A stretch of DNA of 64,000 bases from Eutreptiella sp. 'Long Island Sound 2002' (Eukaryota > Euglenozoa > Euglenophyceae > Eutreptiales > Eutreptiaceae), in assembly GCA_964036045.1 (NCBI GenBank), contig OZ038382.1, forward strand, positions 148,626,961 through 148,690,960, written 5' to 3'. Numbering within the stretch: the stretch's first letter is position 1; every line of letters begins with the position of its first letter. Below, piece by piece: positions 43,013 through 54,400 of the stretch. The translations under genes were made by a program, and so were the position numbers. Below the pieces are notes generated by a model, which was not told the DNA's origin, made no database searches, and was given only the letters and a program-made list of their open reading frames with translations.

Positions 43013-43742
43013 ATGGACCAGGCTGGTAGGGATATGGGCCCCTCACCGGCGACTGTATGCCCCATTATTTGGGTAAACCAAGCCCAGGCATGGGATGACG
43101 GATATTGTACGCGTCTGGTTCTACGAATCAGTGGGGCCGAGGAGGAAATTTTGAGGGTGCCTCGACCTGGGCACGCCGAGAAGCTTCCGAAGGGCGTCAT
43201 CGTTCCGGGGATATATATCCCTCACAAAGGTCTCGGAACGAATAGAGGCACTATCGCTTGGGGACACCGGCAATGAGGTGATTGTGGTTGCTGGTTGGGA
43301 ATTATTCCCCGAACAATTCCGGGAGGTGGCCACCCAACCATTCCGACTACTCGGAGTTGGTGAGAAGGAGTTGGAAGGTGGAAAATATGTGGTCCGGAGC
43401 GATATCATTGTGCCCGTGCAAAGAGGTTCCCAGGTCGTGATGGCGCGCTGCGCCGATTGCTTGGTTTATTTGGCCTCGGTTGGCCCGCGAGCCATTCTTG
43501 GTTTGCCTTTTTTTGCACGGTATGGACTTGTTGTCCTACCGGATCCGGGATGCTTTGCTTTGGTGGAGGACCTTTGTCAAGGCGGCCCATGGGATGAATT
43601 GGATTATAAATGTCCTCCTCCGGAGGCACGGACATCGTTGCACATGGCGGGCAACCGGGAGCTTGAGCGGGATGTCAATGGGATGGAGCATGACAAGCAG
43701 TTTTTTAAGACGTCACAAACTTTATCAGAGTTCTCACAGTGA
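43013..43742 (+). pseudogene. Element A retropepsin-like protease region
   Basis: The frame containing the codons at 43263-43271 reads LSLGDTGNEVIVVAG: Asp-Thr-Gly with a hydrophobic strand after it, the retropepsin active site. About 70 residues later, AILGLPFFARYGLVV matches the second conserved 'ILGxdFhxxxxhhh' block. The upstream 87 codons are open in a different frame (43013-43276), so a frameshift lies just before the active site. The frame then runs to the insertion point of B at 43702 and continues in the same phase at 45815. Confidence 0.65.
43688..43702. repeat. Target-site duplication of insertion B, left copy
   Basis: GCATGACAAGCAGTT here is repeated exactly at 45815-45829. The bases outside the two copies differ. 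Insert plus one copy is 2,127 bases, a multiple of three, and element A's reading frame (…EHDKQ and …VHDKQ) matches across both edges. Confidence 0.9.
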
Positions 43743-45814
43743 TTAGATAAGAGCCGGCTATGTACACAGATGCTGTGCATACTATCTACGTGGCCTTTTC
43801 ATACATGTGAACTGCGCTGACCGGTGTTGGAGACCGTGTGTGGGTGTTGGTGTTGGTTTGGTGGAGGTGCATGAATGTTGGTGTGAGTGTAAGTTGCTGT
43901 TTTGGCTTTCATTAGGCCACTGGTTCACCAAGGTGGTCCCAGGAAAGATTTATCGAAGTGATAAGATAATAGACTGGTAAACTTGGAAGAAAATTGATAA
44001 AAAGATCGAAAGAAAAATTATTGTGACGTTTTTGAGGTCGGTAGGTTAGTAACATACAAAGGATAAGTTTTAGAAATGCCAAAAATCAGAACTGGCAACT
44101 CCTGCATAAGGTATATCTGAAAATGTTGTGGCTGTGACCTCCCTGTTCACCGCATTTGGAAAACAACTCCGATTTCTCACCCTAGGGGAAAATCAGTGCC
44201 GGATCCATACAATGCAGGCAACAAACAAGCAAGCAAAAGCAGGCAATGGTGACATTGCAGTGCAATTGATTGCAGTGCATAGAAGTCTTGTTGGGGCAGC
44301 CAATATCAGATATATATGAAAGGAAGAGCTCTCACGAAAAGTCCAAAAAAAAAATCTCGACTGTAGCAGTTGCGTACAGGGCAAATAAGACGGTCTGCAT
44401 ATATAACAAGCTGCCTGGGCAGCCATACATATAAGCCTTTGGAGCACTGTCGAGCTCAGGTGTTATTGGGTAGTTTGATCAAACTTCTTTCGCAATACAT
44501 CATTGTAACGAAGTTGTACTCAAAATCATCGGATTCTTCGTCTATGATGTCCTGTCGAGAGGTATTGCTGTCGTGGAGTATTCGGCATCTTTGAGAATCG
44601 AACCATAGGGACTGCAATTGTTCTCCGTGTTGAGACACGATCGCTTGGAGACTGACGATGTGGTAGTGAAGGTCGCATAGTGAGTCGAAGTCCCTGTCAC
44701 GAGCATGCACGATAGTCTTGCGTTCTCTTCTCTCATGTTTCTTGCGAATTTCTCTGGCCTGATTTAAGGTAGTCCATATTTTTCGCTGTACTTCATTACT
44801 GGCCTTGTTGAAGAGTTCTTGGAGGTTCGACATGTCCTTGCCTTGTTGCTTGATAATAAAGTCCCTGTTGAATTCCTCATTCGACAGTTGTAGCTCAATC
44901 GATCTCTTGATGAATTCAGATGCTTCGTGATCCTCTTGGTTACCGGATGGGTCTTGGTACGAAGTTGGAGTTGCTTCTCTGTCATCGGCTTGACAAATAG
45001 AGAACGGCTCGGCTTCGCTGTAGTCACCCCATTTGAATTGGCGGTCGCAGGCTGCTGTTTTGGTACTGGAGATAGGGTTGTTGTACTCAGTTTCGCTGTA
45101 GTCCTTCCTTGTAGGCTGGCGGTCGTAGGCGACTGCTTTGGTACTCAGAGTAGAGCTGTTGCGCTCAATTTGCGCTGGCGACGTGGACCTTGAGACGTGC
45201 GGATTACATACCTTTGTTACGGGTTGCACGGCGTCGAGTCTTTCGAATTGCGACTTTCCGTTTGTGGTATTCTCGGACATTTTGTGTGCACGGACTTCGG
45301 CGTAGTTCTTCGTAGACTCGTTTTTCGGCAGAATTTGGCGCACACGTTCTTGTAGTTCATTGTATTCATTAGAGGGCCGCTCGCAACTTCTGGCGTTCTC
45401 GTCGTACTCTTCTGTTTGCGTTTGAGCTTCAGTTTGAGCATTTTCGTGTCGAAACCAGCAGCGCTGTTGTAGATGAAAAAGGCAACTTGCACCATTCTTG
45501 CACGGTACGGAAGCACGGTAGGGAAAGCTTTGGACGGTGAAACGGCGCGTGGGTCTGTATGAGCGTAGAAAGCAGCGTAGACCGTAAATTTCGTGTACTG
45601 ACAGAGGTTGTGGACCAGTCTTTTCGAATTGCGGCGATAAGGAACTTTGATCTTGCGCCAGATTTGATAGCTCTGCAGCTGGCGTTTGGCATCTGGTGCA
45701 GCTGGCAGCTGGCGCTAGAAAGCTCTGACCAGGCTCCAGATCGGTGCGGCAAATATTAACAGTCATGATGCGAAAAGAAAAATCGAAAAAAAATAGACAC
45801 TCAGAAAGTGTGGT
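43703..45814 (-). mobile_element. Insertion B: 2.1-kb retroposon carrying one protein gene
   Basis: Bounded by a perfect 15-bp target-site duplication. Read on the minus strand it starts near 45814 and has a short 5' leader, a CDS (45766-44456) and a ~750-base 3' region. It ends in a short A run (CTTAAAAAA on the minus strand) immediately before the duplication. A TSD of this length, a 3' A tail and no terminal inverted repeats point to LINE-style target-primed insertion. No RT is encoded. It is either a non-autonomous retroposon or a processed copy of a host mRNA. Confidence 0.75.
44456..45766 (-). CDS. CCCH zinc-finger/coiled-coil protein carried by insertion B
   Basis: The minus-strand frame is open from 45892, but bases beyond 45814 belong to element A, so the start is the ATG at 45764-45766 (MTVNICRTDLEPG), giving about 436 codons. 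Near residue 87 is a CCCH finger, VPCKNGASCLFHLQQRCWFRH (C-x5-C-x7-C-x3-H), a typical RNA-binding finger. A Gln/Glu/Asn-rich disordered middle follows, then long helical segments (ELQLSNEEFNRDFIIKQQG, LQELFNKASNEVQRKIWTTL, REIRKKHERRERKTI). There is one intact frame with no stop. It may be an ORF1-like RNA-binding protein or a retrotransposed host gene; I cannot tell which. Confidence 0.65.
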   Translation of the reverse strand: MTVNICRTDLEPGQSFLAPAASCTRCQTPAAELSNLAQDQSSLSPQFEKTGPQPLSVHEIYGLRCFLRSYRPTRRFTVQSFPYRASVPCKNGASCLFHLQQRCWFRHENAQTEAQTQTEEYDENARSCERPSNEYNELQERVRQILPKNESTKNYAEVRAHKMSENTTNGKSQFERLDAVQPVTKVCNPHVSRSTSPAQIERNSSTLSTKAVAYDRQPTRKDYSETEYNNPISSTKTAACDRQFKWGDYSEAEPFSICQADDREATPTSYQDPSGNQEDHEASEFIKRSIELQLSNEEFNRDFIIKQQGKDMSNLQELFNKASNEVQRKIWTTLNQAREIRKKHERRERKTIVHARDRDFDSLCDLHYHIVSLQAIVSQHGEQLQSLWFDSQRCRILHDSNTSRQDIIDEESDDFEYNFVTMMYCERSLIKLPNNT

Positions 45815-46919
45815 GCATGACAAGCAGTTGTGCCGCCCTACGCAAGGCTCGGCTACAATGTCTTGCGTGGATGGGAAGAACTTGAACGCCACTGAGGTGC
45901 ATCAAGAGTTGGTGACCATTGATATTTCGGATAGTTTGTTGCAACTACAGGAGTTGCAGCAATCCTCTTCTTTGCATGACCCACTTTTGGGTGTTTCTTC
46001 TCATGAATTGGCAACTTGTGAAGGTGCCGAGATGAATTTTTTTGAGCGAGGACACAATAATCCTCCCGAGGTTTGCCCAAGCGTTGTGGAGTGTTCAATA
46101 CCACAAGTTATGCGTTTGATAGGAAAAATGTTGGTTGGGTCACTGACGGCATTGAACAGCAGTGTTGTCCTCCCAGTGAAGAACTCACGTGGAGATGCCC
46201 CTTCCCGATGGCTTTCTCTTAAGGTCATTGGACATGTGGATGGTCCTTTGCTCTCTCCCATTTGCTTATTCGCCATTTCTGGAATGTCAGCCATTGTGTT
46301 GCATGCGCATTTTCAGAAGTTGGGCCCTGGTGAGTGGCCTAAATTACCGGAACAGGATACGCCTCCTTTAAGTGCGTCACATAGTTGTAGGGCAACTCAA
46401 GGAACGAGCATTGAGTCCCTAATAGACCGGATACTGACAGTTCCAGAAATATTGCCTCCCGATGAATGTCCCAAAGATCGTGAGATCCCGGAGACTGTGA
46501 TAGAGAGATGGGTTCAGCAACTTGCTGATCCCAACCTGGACTGTCCTGAATTGGACTCACAATGTCAGTCGAGCCCCTCATCCGATGAGGGCTCGGTCGG
46601 CCCTGACGTGCCACCCGACGAGTTTATGGGTCGGTATGGCTTTCTTAGGGATGAGGAAGGTTTGGAGACAGTGGGAACCCTGCAGGTGCTTGCTAAGCAA
46701 GTTGAAACGTCGTCTTCCATTTCGAGTTCTAATTTATTAGGACAAGGTTTTGATTCCCAGGATTCCGGGAAATGCATGGAGTTGCGCCCAAGGGAGAATC
46801 CAAAGGATCGCAAGGAAAGGCGTCAGCTTTATTGGCGTAAGGTGGCAGCCCTCACGGGAACGTCGAGGCCGCCAACCAAGAGGACGTCCATACACCCACA
46901 AGTGTATAAGGAAGGATGA
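45815..46919 (+). pseudogene. Element A pol segment after protease
   Basis: This resumes the frame broken by insertion B (HDKQLCRPTQ...). It is open to a TGA at 46917-46919 and carries on in phase afterwards. The content is mostly linker-like (LLQLQELQQSSS, VPPDEFMGRYGF, a basic ENPKDRKERRQLYWRKV end). No catalytic motif is recognised. It joins the protease to the conserved domain in the next segment. Confidence 0.5.
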
Positions 46920-48037
46920 TTCTCTTTGGATCCTCAATGGTTTCACCGCATTTTGGATTGGGCTGGAGATGAATTTCAACCCCGGCGCTACCCATTTGCA
47001 GATCCGCGGTCGACTACTAAGGTCAAGCGCCCCGGAAAGCGCGCCGGGGTATGGGTCAACACTCCTAAAGGTGGAGCTGCAGTCACGCAAGGTTTGAACA
47101 AGCCTTGGCATGATGACACCATATTTGTTATGTGCCCGCATAAATTTCTGCAACAAGTTGCAGAGAAAGCGATATGGGAAGGAAGTCGAGGGATCATGAT
47201 TGTTCCCCGCCATAAAAACAAAGAATGGTTCGGGGGACTCGGTGAAGTGACGGTTGATTGGTGGGATTTGCCGCATGATGCATTGTGTTTCCGTGATGAG
47301 GGAGGTACGCCTCGTTCTCCTGGGAAATTAGGTGCAAGAGTTATTTTTTTTGATGCCTTGGGGGGTGATCAAGAAGGGTTGGGACAAACGGATTTCAAGA
47401 AATCACATGTTGATCCCCCTCCTCAAGATCATCGGAACCGGCCGGGTCGTCGCTCGACAGCTTGGTCCAAACATTTTTGGGAAGCCTCAACGAAAACCAA
47501 ATCTCATGCGCCCCCATGTGTCACCTCCCCTCGCAGACCCGTAGAGATGAGTCGGAAAGCGTGGAAGGTCCAGCGTGTTTCAGCTGCGGCTAGAGGGCTT
47601 ATGCCCTTGCCGCCCGATTCCATTCTAAATTCCATTCTCCCTCGCTCAGCAGTCATGTCTCAAGACCATGATTCCATTCTTGATTCCATTCTCCCTTGCT
47701 CACCAGTCATGTCTCAAGAAAATGATTCCATGACCGAGTTAAGGGCTCAGGAACAAGAGCAATCTCTGGATCGACTGGTTGAAAGAGTATGCATTGAACA
47801 AAATTGTGGTAATCCTCTCCCTTCCTCTGATCTTCCTGAAGTGTGTGAGCCTCGAATTTCACAGGTCTCGTTTGTGCATCCGAGAACAAAAAAGGTCTCA
47901 CTTCAAGACAGGATCTGTGATTGGAGTAAAGGTTTACAACATGCCTCTCCCAGCGAGTTGACTTCAGAGGAGTCTCAAACTTTGTCTCTCAAGGCGAATG
48001 ATCGCCCTTTGCCTTTTTCAGGTATCTCAGGTGATCC
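46920..48037 (+). CDS. Element A: conserved CP/VP/LP domain between protease and (missing) RT
   Basis: Same frame as the previous segment, after one in-frame TGA. Motifs in order: DPQWFHRILDWAGDEFQP; W-x-DDTIFVMCPHKFLQQV (Cys codon 47133); SRGIMIVPRHKNKEWF; WWDLPHDALCFRDEGG; then RVIFFDALGG. Each has a counterpart at the same spacing in element C (SDLALDAFSS; LMWIHCPRWDIPRAI; SKGVLVVPMG; KVVLPAGESVYQDAKG; EFHYVDGG). A tandem 63-bp repeat (DSIL(N/D)SILP...VMSQ) and a linker follow until C's LTR at 48038. The function is unknown; see findings. Confidence 0.65.
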
Positions 48038-49822
48038 TGAAGCGGTACCCAGAACCCCATGGCTAGGTTAGGGCATACGACCGGCCTCCGGTCCACTAAC
48101 CCCATGTACGGAAGGGAAGACCGGTCTCCCGTCCACTAACCCCATGTACGGAAGGCGCTCATTGACGCCCGGTGCGAGCCCGGCGGGAGCGTGTTCCGTG
48201 CCGTAAAGCCCCGCATCGGCAACCGATGCACCGCCAGCGGAGATTTGTGTATCAGAATATCAGGAATCAACAGGGTTTTATTTTCATATTGTTTCCGTCA
48301 ATTTTTACGCTTCCGTTCTGATACTCACTGTTTTGACTGCTGGCGGTTGGATCGCGACTTTACCGTAACCGCCAGTTTAACTGTTATTAATGGAAATTTT
48401 AACGCAATCCGTCACGAAGGCTCCAAAGTCTTCAGGAACTGCATGGATGCTTCCGCAATTTTCACATCTTACACTCGCAACCTTAATCCGAATTTTTCAG
48501 GATGTCGAAATCGGATTTTCGACTTCGACATCCCCGCACTTGATTTGACCTCTCTCGAGTGGACCTACGTGCTTCCCTATGCACGAATCAACTTTCCTTT
48601 TATCCTGCCCTCCATTTGTCTTAAAGATATGGGCAAAACAAAGTTGATTCGTGAGGCCACTTGTGAAGGTCATATCTCGTGTTGCTTGTGAGGAATGACA
48701 ATAAGGAAACGTGTGATGTATTCACAATACTCCCGACGTAATTTAGGAAGCATTATATGCCTTGCGTCTCCACACGTGCGCGCTAGTGTAATGGATCATG
48801 GTCAAGAGGGTAGAGTTTGCGTTGTAACTCTATGGCCATGATATTGCGTGCGTTAAGATAACTTTCGAGTGTAGCGCGCGAGTGTTGGTGTTGCATAGGA
48901 AATCTCCTTGAGTTCCTATGAGCGATTGACACAAAGTTATGCCCTTGGAGGGGCATGACATATCGTGGGGGGAGCTACCTTTTTGGGCAATATGGAGTAT
49001 GTGCCTTGTGTTGTGTTGCGTGCCCATTTGGCGGGTCCATCGCTCCAAGCCAAACCCGCCAATGGACCTCATATTGTGCAAGCCCCTTCTCCATACTCCT
49101 TACGCTCAATTGCAAGCCTAACCTTCGTGAAGGGAAGCTTGTGTGGCGATCCCGAAGCGATGCGTCGGGAGCAAGGTGCGTGTTTTGCAATTCTCCATAT
49201 TTTCATGTGCCCACTTGGGAAGTAGCGCTCGTAACCTTTCAAGGCGCCCCAAGTGGAGCACATATGTGGGATCGAAGGTCATTGGTGTCAAGTCATTGTG
49301 TTTAGAAGGATTAGTTGATTGCACGATCCAAGCCGAAGATATTATAATATAATTGTGCACCTTTCAATGCACTTTTGTGTGTCTTTGTGCCAATTTTGCC
49401 GTTTTTGGCCCGTCATGATGTCAAGTGGCGACCGTGTATCTCAACGTTGCGTTCAATTGACATCATGACCCAAGTATGTTATGAGGGTACATACTTCGGT
49501 GCCCAACATATCTTGGACCCGGCGAATAACTCCTCTTAGGCTTGGCATACCATGGCCGCCATGTTGGCAATTTGGGACTATCCCAAATCATGGGCTCACT
49601 TGGCGACCCTGCCATTCCCAATACCGGAGGAGTTTGGCGACGCCCAAAAGATACGTTGGACACATATGACTTGATACCAATCCTATGGCACACTCCGGTC
49701 CGCGTCGGGCATGTGCCTCATTTGCCCCAACCACCAGTGTGCGCATTTTTGGCCATTTTGTGCAATTTTCCACTTTTGCTGCCCGCCGTGCACTATGTTG
49801 AGCCCACCCGTGCACGCCGGAC
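48038..49822 (+). repeat. Element C 5' LTR (supported part; true end lies further right)
   Basis: This segment aligns with 62234-64000 to the last base of the window. By eye there are about 20 substitutions and one 18-base length difference (near 48300). Near the left edge is a ~38-bp tandem pair (GTCCACTAACCCCATGTACGG twice, split as GTCCACTAACC and CCATGTACGG). The right boundary cannot be placed because the 3' LTR is cut by the window. It is somewhere after 49822 and before the leader at about 50.9 kb. No PBS was found that I trust. Confidence 0.85.
49343..49352 (+). promoter_or_regulatory. LTR TATA box (5' copy; 3' copy at 63521-63530)
   Basis: TATAATATAA, identical in both LTRs and lying in an AT-rich dip after GC-richer sequence. 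It is a reasonable U3 promoter element; the start of R would then be near 49375-49385. Confidence 0.4.
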
Positions 49823-51448
49823 GCATGGACCAATGGACCATATATGACATGGGTGTTATGTATATTGGTCCCCATGGTTCACACACCACGTGGGCGAAGC
49901 GGAGCAATCTTCGTTAAGGCGCTAGCCCAAAGTGAGTGTGGGCAATTTTGCCATTTTGGCATTTGTGGACCCAATTGGGATCGTCACCACGCCAGGTGGC
50001 ATGGAGATCTTTGAGAGCCAAGGTCATGGGAGTCTTTGTTGGACTCCTGGTGGATCGCGTATGGAATGGCGGATCCGATCTCCAAGCCGGCGTGGAGATA
50101 TACTATTGGGAGCACACCAAATTTTGGCTCATTTCAAGCAGCCAAAATGACCCCATTTTGGGACCCCAATTTCCCCCTTCCGTGTGGTCAATTGGCGGCC
50201 CCATTTCTCTATGCCCACAAGGAGCCCGGACCTAAATCCAAGTTGTACACTCAGATATAAGTCCTAGGTCCTGCCTCCTAACCTGTGAGCCATTGGCCTT
50301 GCCCTGGCCGGGCGAGCCACGCGTGGGAATGACGCCAATTTTGGTGATTTTGGCATCATGACCCCAGAAGGAACCAGGTTGGATGAGGGCTCCAGGGAGT
50401 TCGTACTCGAAGGGCATAGGGTCAGTTGCCTCGTCCCTACCTCTGGCGGGTCCGGACGAGGGGTCAATTTTGGGGATTTTTGAGTTAATTTCAGTTTGGG
50501 CTGAAACAGCCCATTTTCAGCTACCAACTCCTGAGGGATAATGGCGGGGCCATATCTCTGGCTCAGAGAGGAGTTGGAACCTGCCGTTAAGGGAGCATAG
50601 GGAGCCACTGTCGGTAGGCCTTGGAGCCCCTTGGTTCCTAGGAACTCGCCTGTGGCTGGGCGGGACACCTCCCCTATTGGCAGGGTTTCAAGGTCCGGAC
50701 TGAGCAGGGCATGGGTTGTGTTTGAGGCCCCGCCCCCACCAGCCACTGAGAGGGTCGGACCTGGGATTGGGAAATAAGTTAGGATAGGGTGTCTATTGTC
50801 CTGTGATGCCCTTACCCCAGTCCAGTCTTGACCCCATGTGTACATATCCTGATGTGTTGCTGTACATACTTTCGTTCCCTTGTTGCAGAGTGGCAAGGAT
50901 CCTGAAACGCTTTGTCACATGACACGAGCGTATTGATGCCCTTGTGAGCGTAGTGCTCTGCCTGCCTGCTCACCTGTGCGTGTCACCGCAGCGTCCCGTG
51001 GCCGGCCCCCCACGGGAACGCGTCAAAAGCGTTTCACCGCCGCGGGGTTACCCAGCCCTCGCGTGCCACTCGGGGCCACCAACCCCGAGCAGCGCGGCGC
51101 AGCCCGCAGCTCGCAGCGCAGCGCAGCGGCTCGCAGCGCAGCGCAGCGGCTCGCAGCGCCACCCAGCGGCAGCGCCGAGTTCGTCACGGAGCCCGCAGCG
51201 CCGTCCAGAGCATCGCCCTGACCGCGCCGCGAGTGTATAAGAGGTGCACAGACCAGGACTCCTGCATCAGCGAGTCCCATCGGCCGACCAGCAAGGCCGC
51301 GTCAACCACCTACACAACCACCGGCTGACCAGCACCAGCCGCACTCCCAATCCAGTGCTGCAGCACCCGCCTCAACAACCACCACCAGTTCGTTGAGTGG
51401 AACGAGTGCACACCAAGGACCTGAAGACCAAGTACGCCCCCCGCTGCC
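49823..51448 (+). other. Element C: rest of 5' LTR and untranslated leader
   Basis: No coding sequence on the plus strand. An antisense frame (50896-50264) is open but low-complexity. The leader's last 500 bases are strongly GC-rich with CAGCGCAGCGGCTCG-type tandem repeats (about 51100-51170). They contain TATAA at 51236-51240 within GTGTATAAGAGG and lead into the gag ATG. CCCTTGTTGCAG at about 50880-50890 looks like a 3' splice site, so the leader may be spliced. Confidence 0.5.
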
Positions 51449-54400
51449 ATGGTAAACTGGCAAGAAGCGGGTAAGACGTGGCCGCGGCCCCACCCCCATG
51501 CAGCGCGCCTACTGCGTGGGTTGGTCTGGGACCAGCACTACCGCCACAGCCACCCCCAGTGCGAAGGCGGCATGCCCGGGAGCTTCGAGCTCCGCACGGA
51601 CATCGCCCCCGACCGCCTGCAGGCCGTGGAGGACTGGCTGCGGGCGGAAGGGTTCGCCTTCCGCTTCCAGCAGAGGCGCTGGAGGATGTGGACCCGGCCG
51701 GACAGGCCTGGCGAAGGCCTGCGCCCCGACGGGATTGAGGAGGACGAGGAGCCCAACGTGTACCCGTCGGGCGCCTCGATCAATGTCTCCATGTGGGACA
51801 TGATCGAGAAGAACTTCCCGGAACCGGGGAGCGAGCGCAGGCTGCAGGGCAGCAGCAGCGCATCTCCGGGGAAGGAGAAGTGGTCCGCCGGGGACAGGAA
51901 GCGGGACCGGAAGTGGCGGGAGTACCAGGAGTCCCTGGCCGCCGAAGCCGCCCAAGGCGCCAAGGGCGGAACCCCAGCCCCCAGTCCCCAACGGGCCAAT
52001 GGTGGTCATCACCCCGGCTCCACCACCCTTGGTGACTACATCCGAGTCGCCAAGCAGACCAAGGCCAAGCCCCGTCCGCTGCTCCTGAGGCCCCAGCAGG
52101 CCTCAGCAGGCCCCAGCAGCGACGTGGAGTCGGCCCACCGCGGGAGGATGCCGGCCGACCAGGCCAGCTCCAGCAGCAGCGTCGCTCCCGACAGGGACGT
52201 GGCGCGCGCCTGTGAGCGCGCCTGTGGGGTGCCCTGCAACCTTCGGGTTGCCCGGCAACGGGCCAGGCAGCACAGCGCTGCCGTGGAGGGCGCCGTCGGC
52301 ATCGCCCAGGAGGAGGCTGCGGAGTGGGCGCATGGCATGGCCATCCACGCCCAGACCGTGGCGGCCATTGCGGCCGGACTCAAGGCCGTAGCCGCCCATG
52401 GGGCAGCGACTGCCCAGGTCAACGGTGAGTTGGCGGCAGCTGACGAGGAAGCCCGCCTGACGCAGGAGGCCATTGCCTGCAGGGAGGCCGAGGTGAGGGC
52501 GCTGGAAGAGGCGCTTGCCCAAGAGAGGGCAAAGAAGGACGCGGAGGAAAAAGCCCACGCCGAAGCGATGGCCAAGGCCCAGGCGGACGCCGCCAAGAAG
52601 GACGCCATCGAGGCCGCGCGACGGAAGGTCGCTGAGGAGAAGGCCAAGACGGAGGCGGAGCTGGCGGCGTTGGAAGCGCAGAAGGCGCGGCTGCAGCAGG
52701 CCCGGGAAGCCGAGGCGGCTCGTGCTCGGGAGGAAGCCGAAGTGCGGGCTGCCGCAGCCACCGCCGCCGCAATGGAGAAGGCAGAGGCCAAACTCCGCCG
52801 CGAGACTCCCCCGGGAGGATCACGAGTGGAGACCCTTCGAAAGCTTTTCGAAGGGGACACCTCCTCCAAGATGACGCTGGACGAGGCCGACACGGGCAGC
52901 AGTGGGAGCAGTGGCCCTACTGCCCATCGACGGAGGAAGGGCAAGGGGAAGACCCCCGAGAGGCCGCGGAGGCCAGCGGATGGACACCCCCACAACAGTG
53001 ACCCCTTCTTCACCGCCAGCGACGGGGATAAACGAGGCCGCCGACATCGCCAAGTGGTGGCTTGGACGGGCGGAGGAGGCGGAGACGTCCCCATGGAGCC
53101 GGAAGGTGAGGATGAGGATCTCCCTCCTCCCTACCGGAGCTCGGAGTCTTCCGAGACCGAGATGCCCAGGTGGGGCGACATGGACGAGGATGACGACATG
53201 GACTTCGGCATCACGAAGAAGCGCCCATCCTCAGACCCACCGAGGCGACCCGGCGGAGACCCACCGGGACCCCCTGGCGGAGGACCATCAGGACCCCCTG
53301 GAGGACGCCCACCAAGTGGACCCCCTGGAGGTGGAACACCGGGCGGGGGAGGACCCCCTGGACCGGGCGGACCCGGCGGAGGCCCTCCTGGAGGACCCCC
53401 TGGGGACCCCGACGACCCACCAGGGAATGGCGACCCGGATACCACCTGGCGGTGGATTGTCTACCTCCGCAGGGTAGACACGGGCAAGGGCCGGATGACT
53501 CGCATCTCCAAGGTCGCCGCGCGCACGCAGAAAGAGCTGGACATCGCCAGGGCCGAGACCAGACAGCTGAACACGGTCATCAGCGGCCTGCAGCAGAGGC
53601 TGGACGCGCTGGAAGCCCGTGGGAGCGTCGGCAGCGACCGCCCACCCCTGGAGTCTGGCTCGTCGGACGACGGCTGGGGACCCGGACCAGGTCCAGGCAG
53701 ACCCCACGCCCCCGGCGCAGCCCCCAGGAGTCGGCCCAGCGCCAGTGCCCCCTCTCTCACCGCCCCCTCTCACCACAGCGCGGGCCGCCGCAACGAACGC
53801 GTGCCGCCCGGCAGTGGCAGTGAGGATTGGCGTGATGAGTGGCTCAGCGCGGAGTACCGCAACCTCCGTGCTCCACCGCGGACACCGGTACGCCCCCGGC
53901 GCCCCGCACCAGCCCCTGGGCCAATCCCAATGGCTGGTGGACGTTATGGTGGACTCAGGGATGAGGTCCCCAGAGGAGACGTGGAGTGGGATGTCGGCGA
54001 AGGTGAGGACCTGGACCTGGACCTGGAGGAGTTCGACATCAGCCCGCCGCGTGGTGTACGATGGGAGGCCGCTGAACGCAGCCGCCGGCGCCGTGATGAG
54101 GATGCGTACATGGAAGGAGTACGGCGTGAACATCTAGGTTCAGCGTACATGGAGGAACCGCGGCGTAGCCACAGGGATTCCATGGAAGAGATGGACGTGG
54201 CGGCCGTGGGAGTCCGTGGGAGAGGCCGATGGGAACCTCGGTCGACCTCGCAGCCGGCGTTCATGGTCTCTAAGGCCGCGGATGGCGCCGTGTGGGAAGA
54301 CTTGAAGGACATCAAGCCCCCCATGTACGACGGCAATCCCCTCAACCTCGACCGCTTCTTGGAGAAGCTGGACGATTGGGGGCTGACCGTCACTGAAGAC

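Larger units (their letters stand above)
40119..48037 (+). mobile_element. Element A: degraded Ty3/gypsy-type retrotransposon, interrupted twice
   Basis: Order on the plus strand: PBS-like site, gag with coiled coil, capsid-like region and two CCHC knuckles (to 42970), protease (43.2-43.7 kb), insertion B (43703-45814), continuing pol frame (45815-48037), then the start of element C's 5' LTR. RT, RNase H and integrase of A are not present and should lie beyond C, outside the window. The frame has a TAG at 42083-42085, a TGA at 46917-46919 and frame changes near 41.4-41.9 kb and 43.2 kb, so this copy is dead. Confidence 0.75.

Noticed and set aside
43688-45829. DNA transposon as the explanation of insertion B
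   Set aside because: No convincing terminal inverted repeats, and the 15-bp duplication with a 3' A run fits target-primed retroposition better.
48191-48691. A 166-codon ORF in the LTR
   Set aside because: A shortened version recurs in the 3' LTR (62525-62869) because the LTR is duplicated; no domain and it lies in U3-like DNA.
50264-50896. Minus-strand 210-codon gene in element C's leader
   Set aside because: Low-complexity Pro/Ser/Gly composition, no domain, and located in the 5' LTR/leader of a plus-strand element.
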